From NCBI RefSeq assembly GCF_900143285.1, contig NZ_FRDN01000018.1, forward strand, positions 28,898 through 92,897: DNA of 64,000 nucleotides. Direction: 5' to 3'. Every line of letters begins with the position of its first letter. Position 1 is the stretch's first letter. This document shows positions 52,086 through 62,789 of the stretch, in pieces. The DNA is from Desulfitobacterium chlororespirans DSM 11544. GTDB taxonomy: Bacteria; Bacillota; Desulfitobacteriia; Desulfitobacteriales; Desulfitobacteriaceae. The notes under the pieces are model-generated. The model was not told the origin of the DNA. It did not search any database and saw only the letters and a list, made by a program, of their open reading frames with translations. Both the position numbers and the translations under genes were made by a program.

Positions 52086-53219
52086 ATGGATCTGCTGCTG
52101 CTGGAACTGCAAAATCAATGGGAATCGATCATTTATGGCACTAATCTAAGGAGAATTGGCGGAGCCATATTAATTCTGCTCTTGGCGCTTCTGCTGAAAA
52201 AGATATTTTCTAAAGTGATCATCGTCTTGATGCAAAAATTGGCTAAAAAGACCAAAAGCACTGTCGATGATTCTATTGTGGAAGCGCTGGATAAACCGGT
52301 ACAGCTGGCTTTCATCATTATTGGCTTACAGATCGCGGCCCAGATGCTGATCCTGCCCCCGGAGATCAGTGTGTTTGTCCAGAGGGTTATTCGCTCTTTA
52401 ATTTTATATACTCTATTTTGGTCGGCTTACCGGGCTGCGGATGTTTTTACGGCTTTGTTTGAACAACGGGCCCTGCTCACGATTGATAAATTTGACGATA
52501 TGCTGGTTTCTTTTTTGAGCAATGGGGCTAAAGCAGTGATCATTGTCTTGGGAGCGATCACCGTAGCTCAGGTCTGGTTTAGTGAGATTGCCGGTGTTTT
52601 GACGGGTTTGGGGCTGGGCGGCCTGGCCTTTGCTCTTGCTGCTCAGGATACAGCAAAAAACTTATTCGGCAGTGTGACTATTATGCTGGATCGCCCTTTT
52701 AACATTGGCGACTGGGTTCTGACCCCCAGTGTAGAAGGAACGATTGAAGAGATTGGGTTTAGAAGCACCAAGGTAAGAACATTTGCCGATGCGGTAGTGA
52801 CCATCCCCAATTCGGTCATGAGCAATGACCCTATTACCAATTGGTCGAGGATGGGGAAGCGGAGAATTAATTTTCAGCTCAAAGTGAGTTACCAAACCAC
52901 AGCTGAACAGCTTCAACAGTGTATTCAATCTTTGCGGACCATTCTGGAAGAACATCCGGAGGTCCATCCCGAAACCATCCTGGTTTATTTTGAGCGGTTT
53001 GGGGAGAATTCCCTTAATATCTTTGTTTATTTCTTTACCAACACCACCAACTGGAAGAAATTCCTCGAAGTTCAGGAGGATATTAACTTTAAGATTATGG
53101 CCTTGCTGGAGGAGCTGGGTGTATTCGTAGCCCTGCCTTCGCGAAGTGTTTATATCGAAGGAGCAAAGAGTGAGGCTCTGAAAGAGGATGTTGTCACGGT
53201 CACGACTGCTAAAGCTTAA
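52086..53219 (+). CDS. MscS-family mechanosensitive channel
   Basis: This protein of about 377 residues has four to five membrane segments and the MscS pore-plus-beta core: GLGLGGLAFALAAQDTAKNLFGSVTIMLDRPFNIGDWV near residues 179-216 is the pore helix and the start of the beta domain. FRSTKVRTFADAVVTIPNS near residue 226 is the conserved beta-domain end. It opens under membrane tension to release solutes. Its size is between short MscS and YbdG/MscK-type proteins. ATG at 52086 follows TGGAGGTAAG. The gene is alone in its transcription unit, next to the converging AzlD gene. Confidence 0.88.
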   Translation: MDLLLLELQNQWESIIYGTNLRRIGGAILILLLALLLKKIFSKVIIVLMQKLAKKTKSTVDDSIVEALDKPVQLAFIIIGLQIAAQMLILPPEISVFVQRVIRSLILYTLFWSAYRAADVFTALFEQRALLTIDKFDDMLVSFLSNGAKAVIIVLGAITVAQVWFSEIAGVLTGLGLGGLAFALAAQDTAKNLFGSVTIMLDRPFNIGDWVLTPSVEGTIEEIGFRSTKVRTFADAVVTIPNSVMSNDPITNWSRMGKRRINFQLKVSYQTTAEQLQQCIQSLRTILEEHPEVHPETILVYFERFGENSLNIFVYFFTNTTNWKKFLEVQEDINFKIMALLEELGVFVALPSRSVYIEGAKSEALKEDVVTVTTAKA

Positions 53220-53245
53220 ATTTGTCAGTGATGACTCTATGATGG

Positions 53246-53548
53246 CTATATTTGTAGAACTGCAAAGGCGGCCATGATGGAAACGAGTACGGATAAAACT
53301 AAGCTCCCTTTCAACCAGGAACAGATACCGGCGGCAAGGATACCGACAACTGTTGCCAATCTCATATCTGGAGCGGATTGCATGATCCCCCGTATAATCA
53401 AAGCACTCAAAGCGGTATAGGGTATATACTGCAGGAAGCGCTTCAAGACAGGGGGCAGAGGTCTTCCTGTCATCATCAGCAGGGGCAGCAACCTGGGCAA
53501 ATAGGTTACCGCCATCATACCGGTAATTAAAAGGAGATAGCTTTTCAT
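53246..53548 (-). CDS. azlD: AzlD-like branched-chain amino acid export subunit
   Basis: This 100-residue minus-strand protein has three or four membrane helices and the AzlD pattern MAVTYLPRLLPLL near residue 12 and LQYIPYTALSALIIRGI near residue 39. AzlC and AzlD together export branched-chain amino acids and analogues. Its start overlaps the azlC stop by 4 bases. The XRE-cupin regulator divergent from azlC is the likely controller. Confidence 0.85.
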   Translation of the reverse strand: MKSYLLLITGMMAVTYLPRLLPLLMMTGRPLPPVLKRFLQYIPYTALSALIIRGIMQSAPDMRLATVVGILAAGICSWLKGSLVLSVLVSIMAAFAVLQI

Positions 53549-54252
53549 GGGGATACCTCCTGCTCTTTAATAAGGAAAGCGCCGATTCCGGCCGCCAGGA
53601 TCACGGCGGCAATGAAGCACCAGGATGGGGGCAGAAGCTTGAAGTGTGATCCAACCAGGTAAAAAATCCCGGACATCACCGCCAGAAACAAAACGGAAAA
53701 GGATTTCTTGATCTCAGGTGCCAATAAGGCCATAAACATAGCGTAAAGACCTACGCCCAGACTCAGTTGAACCGTTTCCGGCAGCATGGTGCCGACAAGA
53801 TACCCGGCAATCGTACCGGCGACCCAGGAAAAATAGGGAATGATCTGCAAGGTAAGTAAAAATGGGATGTCTAAGGTCCTGTTCCTTAGAGAGATCAAGG
53901 AAAAGGCTTCGTCGGTAATGCCGAAGGCAATGACAAAAAGCCAATGCTTTTTAATTCCCTGCAGTCTGACCGACAAGGAAGCGCTCATAATGAAATGCCG
54001 TAAGTTCAGAAGAAAGGTGGCAAGAATGATGCTTCCCGCCGAAATGCCGTCTTTGATCATGTCTAAGGCCATAAATTGGCTGGCTCCGGCAAAAACCATT
54101 ACGGAAAATAAACCGGTGTCCTGCAGAGAGATGCCAACATTTCTGGCAAGGAGTCCGAAGGCCATAGCCACGGGGAAAAAGCCGAAGATAAGGGGAAGAG
54201 CTGCGATAAGTCCTTCTTTGATACTGTCTGCAAGCTGATTTTCTCTGTTCAT
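53545..54252 (-). CDS. azlC: AzlC-like branched-chain amino acid exporter
   Basis: This protein of about 235 residues has the AzlC marks: GLIAALPLIFGFFPVAMAFGLLARN near residue 13 and DTGLFSVMVFAGASQFMALDMI near residues 45-66, followed by more membrane segments. ATG at 54252 is chosen over upstream in-frame codons because GGAGGAG lies 6 bases before it and homologues start there. It is co-transcribed with azlD. The divergent regulator starts 169 bases away, across the shared promoter region. Confidence 0.87.
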   Translation of the reverse strand: MNRENQLADSIKEGLIAALPLIFGFFPVAMAFGLLARNVGISLQDTGLFSVMVFAGASQFMALDMIKDGISAGSIILATFLLNLRHFIMSASLSVRLQGIKKHWLFVIAFGITDEAFSLISLRNRTLDIPFLLTLQIIPYFSWVAGTIAGYLVGTMLPETVQLSLGVGLYAMFMALLAPEIKKSFSVLFLAVMSGIFYLVGSHFKLLPPSWCFIAAVILAAGIGAFLIKEQEVSP

Positions 54253-54421
54253 GTTTTCTCCTCCGGTTCTGTGCAGTCTATCTATTATTAAGGGCAATGG
54301 TATAATGATAAAGCATAGATCGTATATATTGTGCGTTATATTGAACAAATAAGTATAATATAACATACAGATGGATATATTATAGCCTGCCGGGGGATAA
54401 GATACAAGGGGGAAGACCTAG

Positions 54422-54976
54422 TTGAAAGACTTGAACCAGATTGTGGCCAATAACTTAAAACGAATCAGGGAAGAGATGAAATTAAGTCTGGACAAGGTAG
54501 CGGATCTGACGGGTGTCAGTAAAGGGATGTTAAGACAGATTGAGGCGGGTGAATCCAGCCCGACCATTAAAACCATCTGGAAAATTGCCTCAGGGTTAAA
54601 AATACCTTATACATCAATCATCAACATTCCCCAGCCGGAGACCTTCCTTGTTCTGAGAGAGGAGATCGAACCTCAAGTTGAGGACGATGGGAGATATAAG
54701 GTCTATTCAATCTTTCCCTCTGAAGATGGGCGAAAAGTGGAAGTCTATACGATAGAGCTTGAAAAGGACGGTTCCTTTGCTTCGAATTCTCATGGAGAAA
54801 AAACTCAGGAATTTATTACGGTCTATGAGGGTGTGCTGACCATTCAGGTGGATGATGAAGAATACAGTGTAAAAGCAGGGGACTCCATTAAATTCATGGC
54901 GGACAGAGCTCATGCTTATTCCAATAGAACGGAACACTTAACACGGGCAAGCATGGTTATTTATTATCCGATGTAA
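54422..54976 (+). CDS. XRE-family regulator with cupin domain
   Basis: This 184-residue protein has an N-terminal XRE helix-turn-helix (LKRIREEMKLSLDKVADLTGVSKGMLRQIEAG split across residues 14-45) and a C-terminal cupin domain ending in EYSVKAGDSIKFMADRAHAYSN near residue 152, which may bind a small effector such as an amino acid. It is divergent from azlCD and is the likely regulator of that exporter. The start is TTG at 54422 with AGGGGGAAG upstream. No other in-frame start fits better. Confidence 0.85.
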   Translation: MKDLNQIVANNLKRIREEMKLSLDKVADLTGVSKGMLRQIEAGESSPTIKTIWKIASGLKIPYTSIINIPQPETFLVLREEIEPQVEDDGRYKVYSIFPSEDGRKVEVYTIELEKDGSFASNSHGEKTQEFITVYEGVLTIQVDDEEYSVKAGDSIKFMADRAHAYSNRTEHLTRASMVIYYPM

Positions 54977-54997
54977 TAAGGGCTTAAGCTTTAAATA

Positions 54998-55026
54998 TTG
55001 TATACATTCGCGAAAACGGTTGAAAT
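54998..55026 (+). promoter_or_regulatory. gltB promoter, same architecture as the glnN promoter
   Basis: TTGTAT (54998-55003), 17-base spacer starting ACAT and containing AAAAC, and TGAAAT (55021-55026). The -35 overlaps a TATAC half of a TGTATACA palindrome, as at glnN. Confidence 0.5.
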
Positions 55027-55028
55027 GC

Positions 55029-55129
55029 TAAGCCTTATTATGTTAAGTTATGCTTAATCAAAAATGGAGCAAAGGCGCTCAAAGAGACATGTACCCAACA
55101 GGTGCAAGTCTTTTTGAAGCGCCTTTTTT
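55029..55129 (+). ncRNA. gltB leader: hairpin, AAAGGC hexaloop hairpin and overlapping terminator
   Basis: Hairpin 2 (55067-55080) is GAGC-[AAAGGC]-GCTC, identical to the one before glnN. It overlaps the 5' arm AAAGGCGC (55071-55078) of a terminator whose 3' arm is GCGCC (55119-55123) plus a T-run; the middle is extended by TGTACC/GGTGCA pairs. Upstream, TAAGC and CTTA pair with TAAG and GCTTA around a six-base loop TTATGT with a four-base bulge, without the A1/G4 loop bases. The layout fits antitermination by an ANTAR-type protein, as argued for glnN. No ANTAR gene lies in the window. Confidence 0.6.
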
Positions 55130-55199
55130 GTTTTATTTTTAGGCAGCGGAAATATTCACTTATTATAGAGAGCAGTATTGAACAAAGAGGGGGAGAATT

Positions 55200-58100
55200 A
55201 TGCAAAATTACGGTCTGCCTCAAAAACAGGGGCTTTACGACCCGGCGTTAGAACACGATGCCTGCGGAATGGGATTCGTGGTCAGCATCAAAGGTGAAAA
55301 GTCCCATGAGATAATCGATGAAGCTTTAACCGTATTGGAGAATTTAAATCACAGAGGAGCCAGTGGCGCTGATGAGAACACAGGCGACGGCGCCGGAATT
55401 CTGGTCCAGATCCCCCATAATTTTTTTCAGCGGGAATGTGAAGTGCTGGGATTTGCGCTGCCGGAAAAGGGGAATTACGGGGTAGGGATGATCTTTGCTC
55501 ATCGCTATGCTGACTTCAGGCAGACCCAAATGGAGACCTTTGAAAGGATCGTCATCGAAGAAGGTCAAAGGATCCTGGGCTGGAGAGAGGTCCCTATCGA
55601 TAAAAGCACGATTGGAGAAAGCGCTAAAACAGTGATGCCCCGCTTTATTCAAGTGTTTATAGAGAAAAACCCTGAGATTCTTGACGTGATGGATTTCGAA
55701 AGAAAGCTCTATACCATCCGCAAGCGTGCCGAGAAAATCATTTTGCCTATGTGTGAGGATAAGGGCGGTACCTTCTATGTGGCCAGCCTGTCCGCCAAGA
55801 CCATCGTTTATAAAGGGATGCTGACGGCGGAGCAGCTGCGTCATTTTTATCTGGATCTATCCGACCTGGATTTCGTCTCGGCTCTGGCTATGGTCCACTC
55901 CCGCTTCAGCACCAACACTTTCCCCAGCTGGGAAAGAGCTCACCCGAACCGCTATATTGTTCATAATGGGGAGATCAATACCATCCGGGGGAATGTGAAC
56001 TGGATGAGAGCCCGTCAGAAATGTATCGATTCTTCCTTATTTGAGGATATAGCCAAAGTCTATCCCATTGTGGATGAGTTCGGCAGTGATTCGGCCATGT
56101 TTGACAACAGCCTGGAGTTCCTGCACCTGACCGGAAGATCTCTTCCCCATGCGGTGATGATGATGATTCCGGAGCCTTGGGAAAACAACGACTTCATGCC
56201 TAAGGCGAAAAGGGATTTCTATGCTTACAACAGTTTTTTGATGGAACCCTGGGACGGCCCCGCCGCTATGGGCTTTACGGATGGGGTGGTGATCGGCGGG
56301 GTACTGGACCGCAATGGGCTGCGCCCATCCCGCTATTATGTCACCAAGGATGATAAGGTCATTCTGGCATCCGAGGTGGGAGTTATCGATATCAAGCCGG
56401 AGAATGTTCAATACAAAGGCCGTCTGGAGCCTGGAAAAATGCTGCTTATTGATACGGAGGCCCAGAGGATCATTGCCGACGAGGAGATCAAAGCGGGCGT
56501 AGCCCGGAAAAACCCCTATGGTGAGTGGATTGAGAAGCATATCGTGAAGCTCAGCAGTTTACCTGAGGCAGCCCGGATGGATCAGGGAGCTGGGTCAGTT
56601 GGGATAGTTGAGGAATCGGAAGAAAGCAAAGATCAGGGGCAGCTGATTCAGCAGCAAAAAGCCTTTGGCTATACCTTTGAAGACATTACAAAAACCATCC
56701 AGCCGATGGCGGTAGAAGGAGTAGATCCTGTGGGGGCCATGGGCATGGATTCTCCGTTAGCGGTCTTGTCGGAAAAACCTCAGATGCTCTATTTATATTT
56801 CAAACAGCTTTTTGCTCAGGTAACCAATCCTCCTATCGATGGCATCCGGGAAGAAATCGTCACGTCCTGCACGATGCTTCTGGGTAATTCCGGGAACCTG
56901 CTGGACCCCGATCAGGAGAATACGGCATCCCTTTTCCTGGAGCATCCCATTCTGACCAATGAACAGCTTAACAGGATTAAGCATTTGCAGCATGGGCAGT
57001 TTAAAACCGTGACCTTATCCATGCTTTATCCCGTGGCGGGGGGCCCGAAGGCTATGGAGCGGGCCTTGGAGCGGCTCTGCAGAGAAGCGGATAAGGCAAT
57101 TGCAGAGGGGGCCAATATTATCATTCTCTCCGACCGGGGAGTGGATAAGGAACAGGCAGCCATTCCGGCCCTCCTGGCTTCTTCAGGCCTTCACCACCAT
57201 CTGATTCGCAAAGAAATCCGTACGAACCTGGGTATTGTGCTGGAATCTGCGGAACCCCGGGAAGTTCATCACTTTTGTACTTTGGTGGGTTATGGCGTGA
57301 CGGCCATCAATCCTTATCTGGCCTATGAGACCATCGAAGATCTGGCGGCTAAGGGCCTCCTTGACGGACTGACCGCCCAGGCAGGGATCAAAAACTTCAT
57401 TAAAGCTTCGGTGAAAGGAATGCTTAAAGTTCTCACCAAAATGGGGATCTCCACCATGCACAGCTACCATGGCGCCCAGATTTTTGAAGCGGTGGGGCTG
57501 CGGAAGGATCTGATCGACAAGTATTTCACCATGACTCCTTCCCGTCTGGAAGGGATCGGTCTGGAAGAGATTGCCCTGGAGAACCAAATGCGCCATGAAA
57601 GCGCCTACGATGAAAACTCTCTCTATGCAGACAGTCTGGAGGTAGGCGGTTACTTCCAATGTAAAGAAGATGGGGAAAAGCATCTTTATAATCCGGAAAC
57701 CATCTATTTGATTCAAAAGGCCTGCCGGGAAGGCAATTATGCTCTCTTTAAAGAGTACACCAAAAAGATCAATGAAGAAGAAGTCTATACCTTGAGACAT
57801 CTTTTGGACTTCAAATATAATGCCGGGGACACCATTCCCATCGAAGAAGTGGAATCCGTGGATTCCATCGTCAAACGCTTTAAAACTGGGGCTATGTCCT
57901 ATGGCTCCATCAGCAAGGAAGCTCACGAAGCTTTGGCTATAGCCATGAACCGGCTGGGGGGCAAGAGCAATACTGGTGAAGGCGGGGAGGACTATGAGCG
58001 CTTTAAGGTTCTTGCCAATGGCGACACCAAGAACAGCGCCATCAAGCAAGTGGCTTCCGGACGCTTCGGTGTCACCAGCAATTATCTGGTCAATGCCCGG

Positions 58101-59819
58101 GAGATTCAGATCAAGATGGCTCAGGGAGCCAAGCCCGGTGAAGGTGGACAGCTGCCGGGACGCAAGGTTTATCCCTGGGTGGCCAAGACCCGTCACTCCA
58201 CACCGGGTGTGGACCTGATTTCTCCCCCTCCCCATCATGATATTTACTCCATCGAAGATTTGGCGGAGCTGATCCACGACCTGAAGAATGCCAACCGGGA
58301 TGCCCGCATCAACGTCAAATTGGTTTCGGAAGTGGGAGTCGGCACCATTGCCGCCGGAGTAGCCAAAGGAAAGGCCGATGTGATTCTGATCAGCGGTTAT
58401 GACGGAGGGACAGGGGCCTCCCCCCGCACTAGTATCCGCAATGCCGGGCTGCCCTGGGAGCTGGGCCTGGCTGAAACACATCAGACTCTGGTCCTCAATA
58501 AACTGAGAGACCGGGTGGTGGTGGAAACAGACGGCAAGCTTTTGTCAGGGCGTGATGTGGTCATCGCCGCCATGCTGGGCGCTGAAGAATTCGGCTTTGC
58601 CACCACCCCGCTGATCGCTTTGGGCTGTGTCATGATGCGGGTCTGCAACCTGAATACCTGCCCGGTGGGCATCGCTACTCAGGATGAGGAATTAAGAAAG
58701 AACTTCACAGGCAAGCCTGAGCATGTCGAGAACTTCATGCGCTTTATCGCTCAGGAAATGCGGGAAATCATGGCCAAACTGGGCTTCCGAACCATCAATG
58801 AGATGGTGGGCCGTACCGACCGCCTGAAAAGCAAAGAGACGATTAAGAACTGGAAAGCCTCCCAGTTGGATCTCTCCCAGATTCTCTACCAGCCTTATGC
58901 CGGCTCTGATGTAAGCCGCTATAACACTCAAACCCAAAAACATTTGCTGGAAAAATCCCTGGATATGAAAAAACTTCTGCGGGTTTGTCAGCCTGCTTTG
59001 GAAAACCAAAAGCCGATCCGTGCCAAATTGAAAATCAACAATGTGGATCGGGTGGTGGGGACCATCATCGGCAGCGAAATCTCCAAACGCTATGGAGAAC
59101 AAGGACTGCCTGAAGATACCATTAAATTGACCTTTGTGGGCTCAGCCGGTCAAAGCTTCGGGGCCTTTGTCCCTAAGGGGTTGACTCTGGAGCTGGAAGG
59201 GGACGCCAACGATTACCTGGGCAAAGGACTTTCCGGCGGCAAAATCGCCGTGTACCCACCCGGGACTGCGGATTTTGTTCCTGAAGAGAATATTCTGATC
59301 GGCAATGTAGCCTTCTATGGAGCAACCTCAGGGGAAGCCTATATTAATGGGATTGCCGGGGAACGCTTCTGCGTCAGAAACAGCGGTGTTCATGCCGTGG
59401 TAGAAGGTGTAGGGGATCATGGCTGTGAATATATGACCGGCGGCAAAGTGGTCATCCTGGGCAAGACGGGACGGAACTTTGCAGCGGGAATGTCCGGCGG
59501 GGTAGCTTATATCCTGGATTTTGATGAGAACTATTGCAATAAATCCATGGTGCTTTTGGAAAACATCCAATCTGAAGCCGAACTTGATGAAGTCAAGGAA
59601 ATGATCCGCAAGCATGTGGAGTATACCCATAGTCCCCAGGGAGGAAAAGTTCTCGCGGATTGGGAAAGCTATGCAACCCGGTTTACCAAAGTGATTCCCA
59701 AGGACTATAAGCGGATGCTGGCCAATATCGATAAGGCTTGCCAAGACGGATATTCAGGAGATGAAGCGTTGATGGCAGCCTTTGCCGAGCATTTTAAAAC
59801 GTCGGAAGCGGCTAAGTAA
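55200..59819 (+). CDS. gltB: Glutamate synthase large subunit
   Basis: This 1539-residue protein is the large glutamate synthase subunit. Cys22 in EHDACGMGF is the N-terminal nucleophile after propeptide removal and starts the glutamine amidotransferase domain (to about residue 430). The central domain follows, then the FMN-binding synthase domain with [11 protein letters not shown] near residue 925. The 3Fe-4S cysteines are in [15 protein letters not shown] near residues 1142-1156. The C-terminal beta-helix domain includes [14 protein letters not shown]. It makes two glutamates from glutamine and 2-oxoglutarate. RBS GAGGGGGAG precedes ATG; its leader resembles that of glnN. gltD follows after 12 bases. 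Confidence 0.97.
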   Translation: MQNYGLPQKQGLYDPALEHDACGMGFVVSIKGEKSHEIIDEALTVLENLNHRGASGADENTGDGAGILVQIPHNFFQRECEVLGFALPEKGNYGVGMIFAHRYADFRQTQMETFERIVIEEGQRILGWREVPIDKSTIGESAKTVMPRFIQVFIEKNPEILDVMDFERKLYTIRKRAEKIILPMCEDKGGTFYVASLSAKTIVYKGMLTAEQLRHFYLDLSDLDFVSALAMVHSRFSTNTFPSWERAHPNRYIVHNGEINTIRGNVNWMRARQKCIDSSLFEDIAKVYPIVDEFGSDSAMFDNSLEFLHLTGRSLPHAVMMMIPEPWENNDFMPKAKRDFYAYNSFLMEPWDGPAAMGFTDGVVIGGVLDRNGLRPSRYYVTKDDKVILASEVGVIDIKPENVQYKGRLEPGKMLLIDTEAQRIIADEEIKAGVARKNPYGEWIEKHIVKLSSLPEAARMDQGAGSVGIVEESEESKDQGQLIQQQKAFGYTFEDITKTIQPMAVEGVDPVGAMGMDSPLAVLSEKPQMLYLYFKQLFAQVTNPPIDGIREEIVTSCTMLLGNSGNLLDPDQENTASLFLEHPILTNEQLNRIKHLQHGQFKTVTLSMLYPVAGGPKAMERALERLCREADKAIAEGANIIILSDRGVDKEQAAIPALLASSGLHHHLIRKEIRTNLGIVLESAEPREVHHFCTLVGYGVTAINPYLAYETIEDLAAKGLLDGLTAQAGIKNFIKASVKGMLKVLTKMGISTMHSYHGAQIFEAVGLRKDLIDKYFTMTPSRLEGIGLEEIALENQMRHESAYDENSLYADSLEVGGYFQCKEDGEKHLYNPETIYLIQKACREGNYALFKEYTKKINEEEVYTLRHLLDFKYNAGDTIPIEEVESVDSIVKRFKTGAMSYGSISKEAHEALAIAMNRLGGKSNTGEGGEDYERFKVLANGDTKNSAIKQVASGRFGVTSNYLVNAREIQIKMAQGAKPGEGGQLPGRKVYPWVAKTRHSTPGVDLISPPPHHDIYSIEDLAELIHDLKNANRDARINVKLVSEVGVGTIAAGVAKGKADVILISGYDGGTGASPRTSIRNAGLPWELGLAETHQTLVLNKLRDRVVVETDGKLLSGRDVVIAAMLGAEEFGFATTPLIALGCVMMRVCNLNTCPVGIATQDEELRKNFTGKPEHVENFMRFIAQEMREIMAKLGFRTINEMVGRTDRLKSKETIKNWKASQLDLSQILYQPYAGSDVSRYNTQTQKHLLEKSLDMKKLLRVCQPALENQKPIRAKLKINNVDRVVGTIIGSEISKRYGEQGLPEDTIKLTFVGSAGQSFGAFVPKGLTLELEGDANDYLGKGLSGGKIAVYPPGTADFVPEENILIGNVAFYGATSGEAYINGIAGERFCVRNSGVHAVVEGVGDHGCEYMTGGKVVILGKTGRNFAAGMSGGVAYILDFDENYCNKSMVLLENIQSEAELDEVKEMIRKHVEYTHSPQGGKVLADWESYATRFTKVIPKDYKRMLANIDKACQDGYSGDEALMAAFAEHFKTSEAAK

Positions 59820-59831
59820 GGGGGGACAAAC

Positions 59832-61349
59832 ATGGGAAAAGCAACAGGTTTTTTAGAGTATCAAAGAATTGAGCCCAAGAAGCGCGCTCCTGAGGAGCGT
59901 ATTCAGGACTGGCGGGAGATTAAGCTGCCCAGAGACCCTGAGGTGATTAAGACCCAGGGAGCCCGCTGTATGAATTGTGGTGTTCCCTTCTGCAATGGGG
60001 GGGTCATGCTCAATGGCATGGTTTCGGGCTGCCCTTTGCATAATTTGATTCCGGACTGGAATGAACTGATTTACAAAGGGCAATGGGAAGAAGCCTATCG
60101 GCGCTTAAGCCGTACCAGTCCTTTCTCGGAATTCACCTCCCGGGTTTGCCCTGCACCCTGTGAAGGAGCCTGCACCGAAGGCTATATTATGGAGCCGGTA
60201 ACCATCAACTGTATAGAGTATGAAATCATCGAGAAGGCCTTTGCCGAAGGATGGGTAAAGCCCAAAAAGGGTAAAGCCACCGGTAAAAAGGTGGCGGTGG
60301 TCGGTTCCGGCCCCGCAGGACTATCAACAGCGAATTATCTCAATGCCGTGGGCCATGAGGTCACGGTGTATGAGCGGGCCGACCGTCCCGGCGGGCTTCT
60401 CATGTACGGCATTCCCAACATGAAGCTGGAGAAAAACGTGGTAGAGCGGCGCATAAACTTAATGAAGGAATCCGGTATCCACTTTGTCCTTAATACCGAG
60501 GTGGGCAGGGATGTTCCAGCTCAGGATCTGGTGAATCAATATGATGCGGTGGTTCTTTGCATCGGTGCCACCAAGGCCAGGGGGCTCAACGTGGAAGGCC
60601 GTGATCTGAAAGGGGTCCACTATGCGGTGGATTTCCTGAAGGCCAACACCAAAAGCCTGCTGGACTCCAATTTTGAAGGCTTGGAAACCATGGCTGAGAA
60701 AGATGGCCAGGAGGGCGGCTGGATCAGTGCCCAAGGAAAAAACGTTATCATCATCGGCGGTGGAGACACGGGAACGGACTGTGTCGCGACCTCCATCCGT
60801 CATGGCTGCAAAAGCGTCCACCAATTCGAGATTATGCCCGAGCCCCCTGTCAAGCGAATCGAGGCCACCAATCCTTGGCCGGAGTGGCCCAAAAAGCTTA
60901 AAGTTGACTACGGTCAGGAAGAAGCCATCAGTCTCTACGGAAAAGATCCCCGTCATTACCTCATCAATACAAAAAAGATCGTGGGCAACGAGCAGGGTGA
61001 GGTTAAGGAGGTTCATACCGTAGAAGTCCACTGGAATAAAGACTCCTCCGGAAGAATGGTTCCCCAGGAAGTGCCCGGCAGCGAAAAAGTATGGGAAGCA
61101 GACTTGGTCCTTTTGGCCATGGGTTTCCTTGGCCCGGAAGATGCTATACCCAATGAGCTGAATCTTGAGCGGGATGAGCGCAGCAACCTTAAAGCGGTGT
61201 ATGAAGAGTTTGAAACCAATGTGGAGAAAGTCTTTGCAGCGGGAGATGCCCGAAGAGGGCAGAGTCTTGTGGTTTCAGCTCTTCAAGAAGGAAAGCTGGT
61301 GGCACGTGAGGTGGATAAGTATCTGATGGGGAGGAGCGGGATTAGGTAA
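59832..61349 (+). CDS. gltD: Glutamate synthase small subunit
   Basis: This 505-residue protein is GltD, which passes electrons from NAD(P)H to the large subunit. The N-terminal Fe-S cysteines are in RCMNCGVPFCN near residue 46, SGCPLHN near residue 64 and VCPAPCEGACT near residue 104. The FAD site is VAVVGSGPAGLSTANYL near residue 155, the NAD(P)H site VIIIGGGDTGTDCVATSI near residue 307, and the C-terminal FAD motif FAAGDARRGQSLVVSALQEG near residue 470. RBS AGGGGGG precedes ATG, 12 bases after gltB. A terminator-like hairpin follows. Confidence 0.96.
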   Translation: MGKATGFLEYQRIEPKKRAPEERIQDWREIKLPRDPEVIKTQGARCMNCGVPFCNGGVMLNGMVSGCPLHNLIPDWNELIYKGQWEEAYRRLSRTSPFSEFTSRVCPAPCEGACTEGYIMEPVTINCIEYEIIEKAFAEGWVKPKKGKATGKKVAVVGSGPAGLSTANYLNAVGHEVTVYERADRPGGLLMYGIPNMKLEKNVVERRINLMKESGIHFVLNTEVGRDVPAQDLVNQYDAVVLCIGATKARGLNVEGRDLKGVHYAVDFLKANTKSLLDSNFEGLETMAEKDGQEGGWISAQGKNVIIIGGGDTGTDCVATSIRHGCKSVHQFEIMPEPPVKRIEATNPWPEWPKKLKVDYGQEEAISLYGKDPRHYLINTKKIVGNEQGEVKEVHTVEVHWNKDSSGRMVPQEVPGSEKVWEADLVLLAMGFLGPEDAIPNELNLERDERSNLKAVYEEFETNVEKVFAAGDARRGQSLVVSALQEGKLVAREVDKYLMGRSGIR

Positions 61350-61397
61350 TGGGTAGGTAAGAGGTGTGTGAAATAGGTAGGAAATGTGGAGTAAATT

Positions 61398-61444
61398 AAA
61401 GGGACGATTCATTGGACAGGGTGCTGTCGATGAATCGTCCCTTT
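61398..61444 (+). terminator. Hairpin terminator after gltBD
   Basis: AAAGGGACGATTCAT and ATGAATCGTCCCTTT form a perfect 15-bp stem around a 17-base loop. TGTTATTTTGG follows. The rest of the 347-base gap to 61697 is AT-rich and holds no visible gene; it has a short TGCCATCCATGGCA palindrome near 61637. Confidence 0.8.
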
Positions 61445-61696
61445 GTTATTTTGGATTATTTTGTTCTTGGTGTATTTGTGTGAAGTGAAATGCACCTTTG
61501 GTGTATGGAAGAAAGTAGATATGTATATGTTGGTGTAGTTTTTGCAGGTGCTGTGTAAGATTTAGGAAAATTAAGAGGAAATAGGTAGTTTGTGGAGAAT
61601 AAAGTTATAATAGGTTGGTTCAATGATTAAAGGGCTGCCATCCATGGCAACTGACAACGATTCTTGGTCATTGCCGATTTTGAGAGGTTGAATATA

Positions 61697-62423
61697 ATGA
61701 GAAAGACTGTATTGTTAGCCATCATAATAGTAATCCTTCTGTTAATAGGTTGTGGAAATGATACAACGAAACGTACAGAAGAAAACAACAAAGATGTACA
61801 AATACTAAATTCTTCAATGAATTCTGGTGCTAAACAATTCTCGGATGATATAGTACCAGATTGGCTATATCAATCACTTCAGCAGAAATTTAATAGCGCA
61901 ACAATATCCATAAAGCAAGAGGATATTACTTTCATACTGGTTAACTTGAAAGAATCTGGTAAAAGTCAAGTCGCTGCATTTTTATCAATTGATAGAATGA
62001 ATGGATATTTTATACTTTATGAGTTTAGGGAAGGTAAATACGTAGAAGTTTACTCGAAAAGTGAACCAGTCTATAGTATGCAAGTATATGGTGGAGGCGG
62101 TGGAGGAAAACAGTTACTAGCATTTATTTCAGGTCATGGAGGAACTGGTGTTCAAGGAAAACTCATTTCATGTCATTGGATATACAAATAAAGGCTATTC
62201 AGAAATCTGGTCTGGAGTAGCTGAGAAGTTTATGTTTGGGGGACAAGTCCCCGATTACAGAACAATAGGAAGTATAAATCTGACAATGGATAATCAAACG
62301 TTGGTTTATTCTATAACCGAAGAATTATATAACAAAATAGATAAGCCAGATAAGGTCGAGCAAACTGTTGAAATATATGAATATGACACTGAGCAAGAAA
62401 AGTTCGTTAGAATAGTAAAATAA
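61697..62423 (+). pseudogene. Frameshifted lipoprotein gene of unknown function
   Basis: ATG 61697 starts a lipoprotein signal peptide, MRKTVLLAIIIVILLLIGCG, and an ordered domain follows to FISGHGGTGVQGK. The frame then stops early at 62191. Deleting one A from the AAAA run near 62158-62161 joins it to the frame that runs to 62423 (NSFHVIGYTNKGYSEIWSG...EIYEYDTEQEKFVRIVK). The joined protein would be about 241 residues, a plausible secreted lipoprotein. The family is not recognised. The flanking DNA is AT-rich with decayed elements, so the break is probably real, though a sequencing error is possible. Confidence 0.7.
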
Positions 62424-62584
62424 TCCGGAGGCAACGACGTCTTTTCCGGGGAGTATACTTTTCAATTTCACTAAGTAGAACAATGGGAAGAAAATCGTAA
62501 ATCTTTCTAAGCTAAATCACCGACCGGATGGCTATCGATAATAGGTAATGAAGAAAGTTGATTATTTTAAGTTACATATGGGGG

Positions 62585-62733
62585 CATAGCGTCAGATAAC
62601 CCAGAATTCCCGCAAGGGTGCTAGATGAGGGAAGTTAGGGCACAGGTTTAGGCACCACATCCTCCCGCCTAAGATAAGAGCTATCTAAGGCGGGAGAACG
62701 TCGGGAATTCACATCCGTTATAAGAAATGATGC
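62585..62733. repeat. Inverted-repeat element 1, about 150 bp
   Basis: The left end reads GCAT, then ATAAC and GAATTCCCG. The right end reads CGGGAATTC, then GTTATAAG and ATGATGC, imperfect inverted repeats of each other. Between them a long hairpin (62662-62696) pairs CTCCCGCCT-AGATA with TATCT-AGGCGGGAG with one mismatch. No gene is inside. The ends resemble those of element 2 at 63204-63291. Confidence 0.5.
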
Positions 62734-62789
62734 ATATGTGGCTCTTATTTCGGGTAGGTTTTTACTAGCTGTAAAGGAGTTATTACTTT

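Noticed and set aside
20804..55008. TGTATACA palindromes as a shared operator of three genes
   Set aside because: TGTATACA-type sequences occur at 20804, 23711 and 54999, but each overlaps AT-rich promoter hexamers. The one at 20804 belongs to a different promoter layout. With only eight bases the match could be chance.
57183..58481. 432-codon open frame on the minus strand
   Set aside because: It lies wholly opposite gltB, whose reading is certain, and gives a low-complexity protein without family motifs. It is a shadow produced by the codon bias of gltB.
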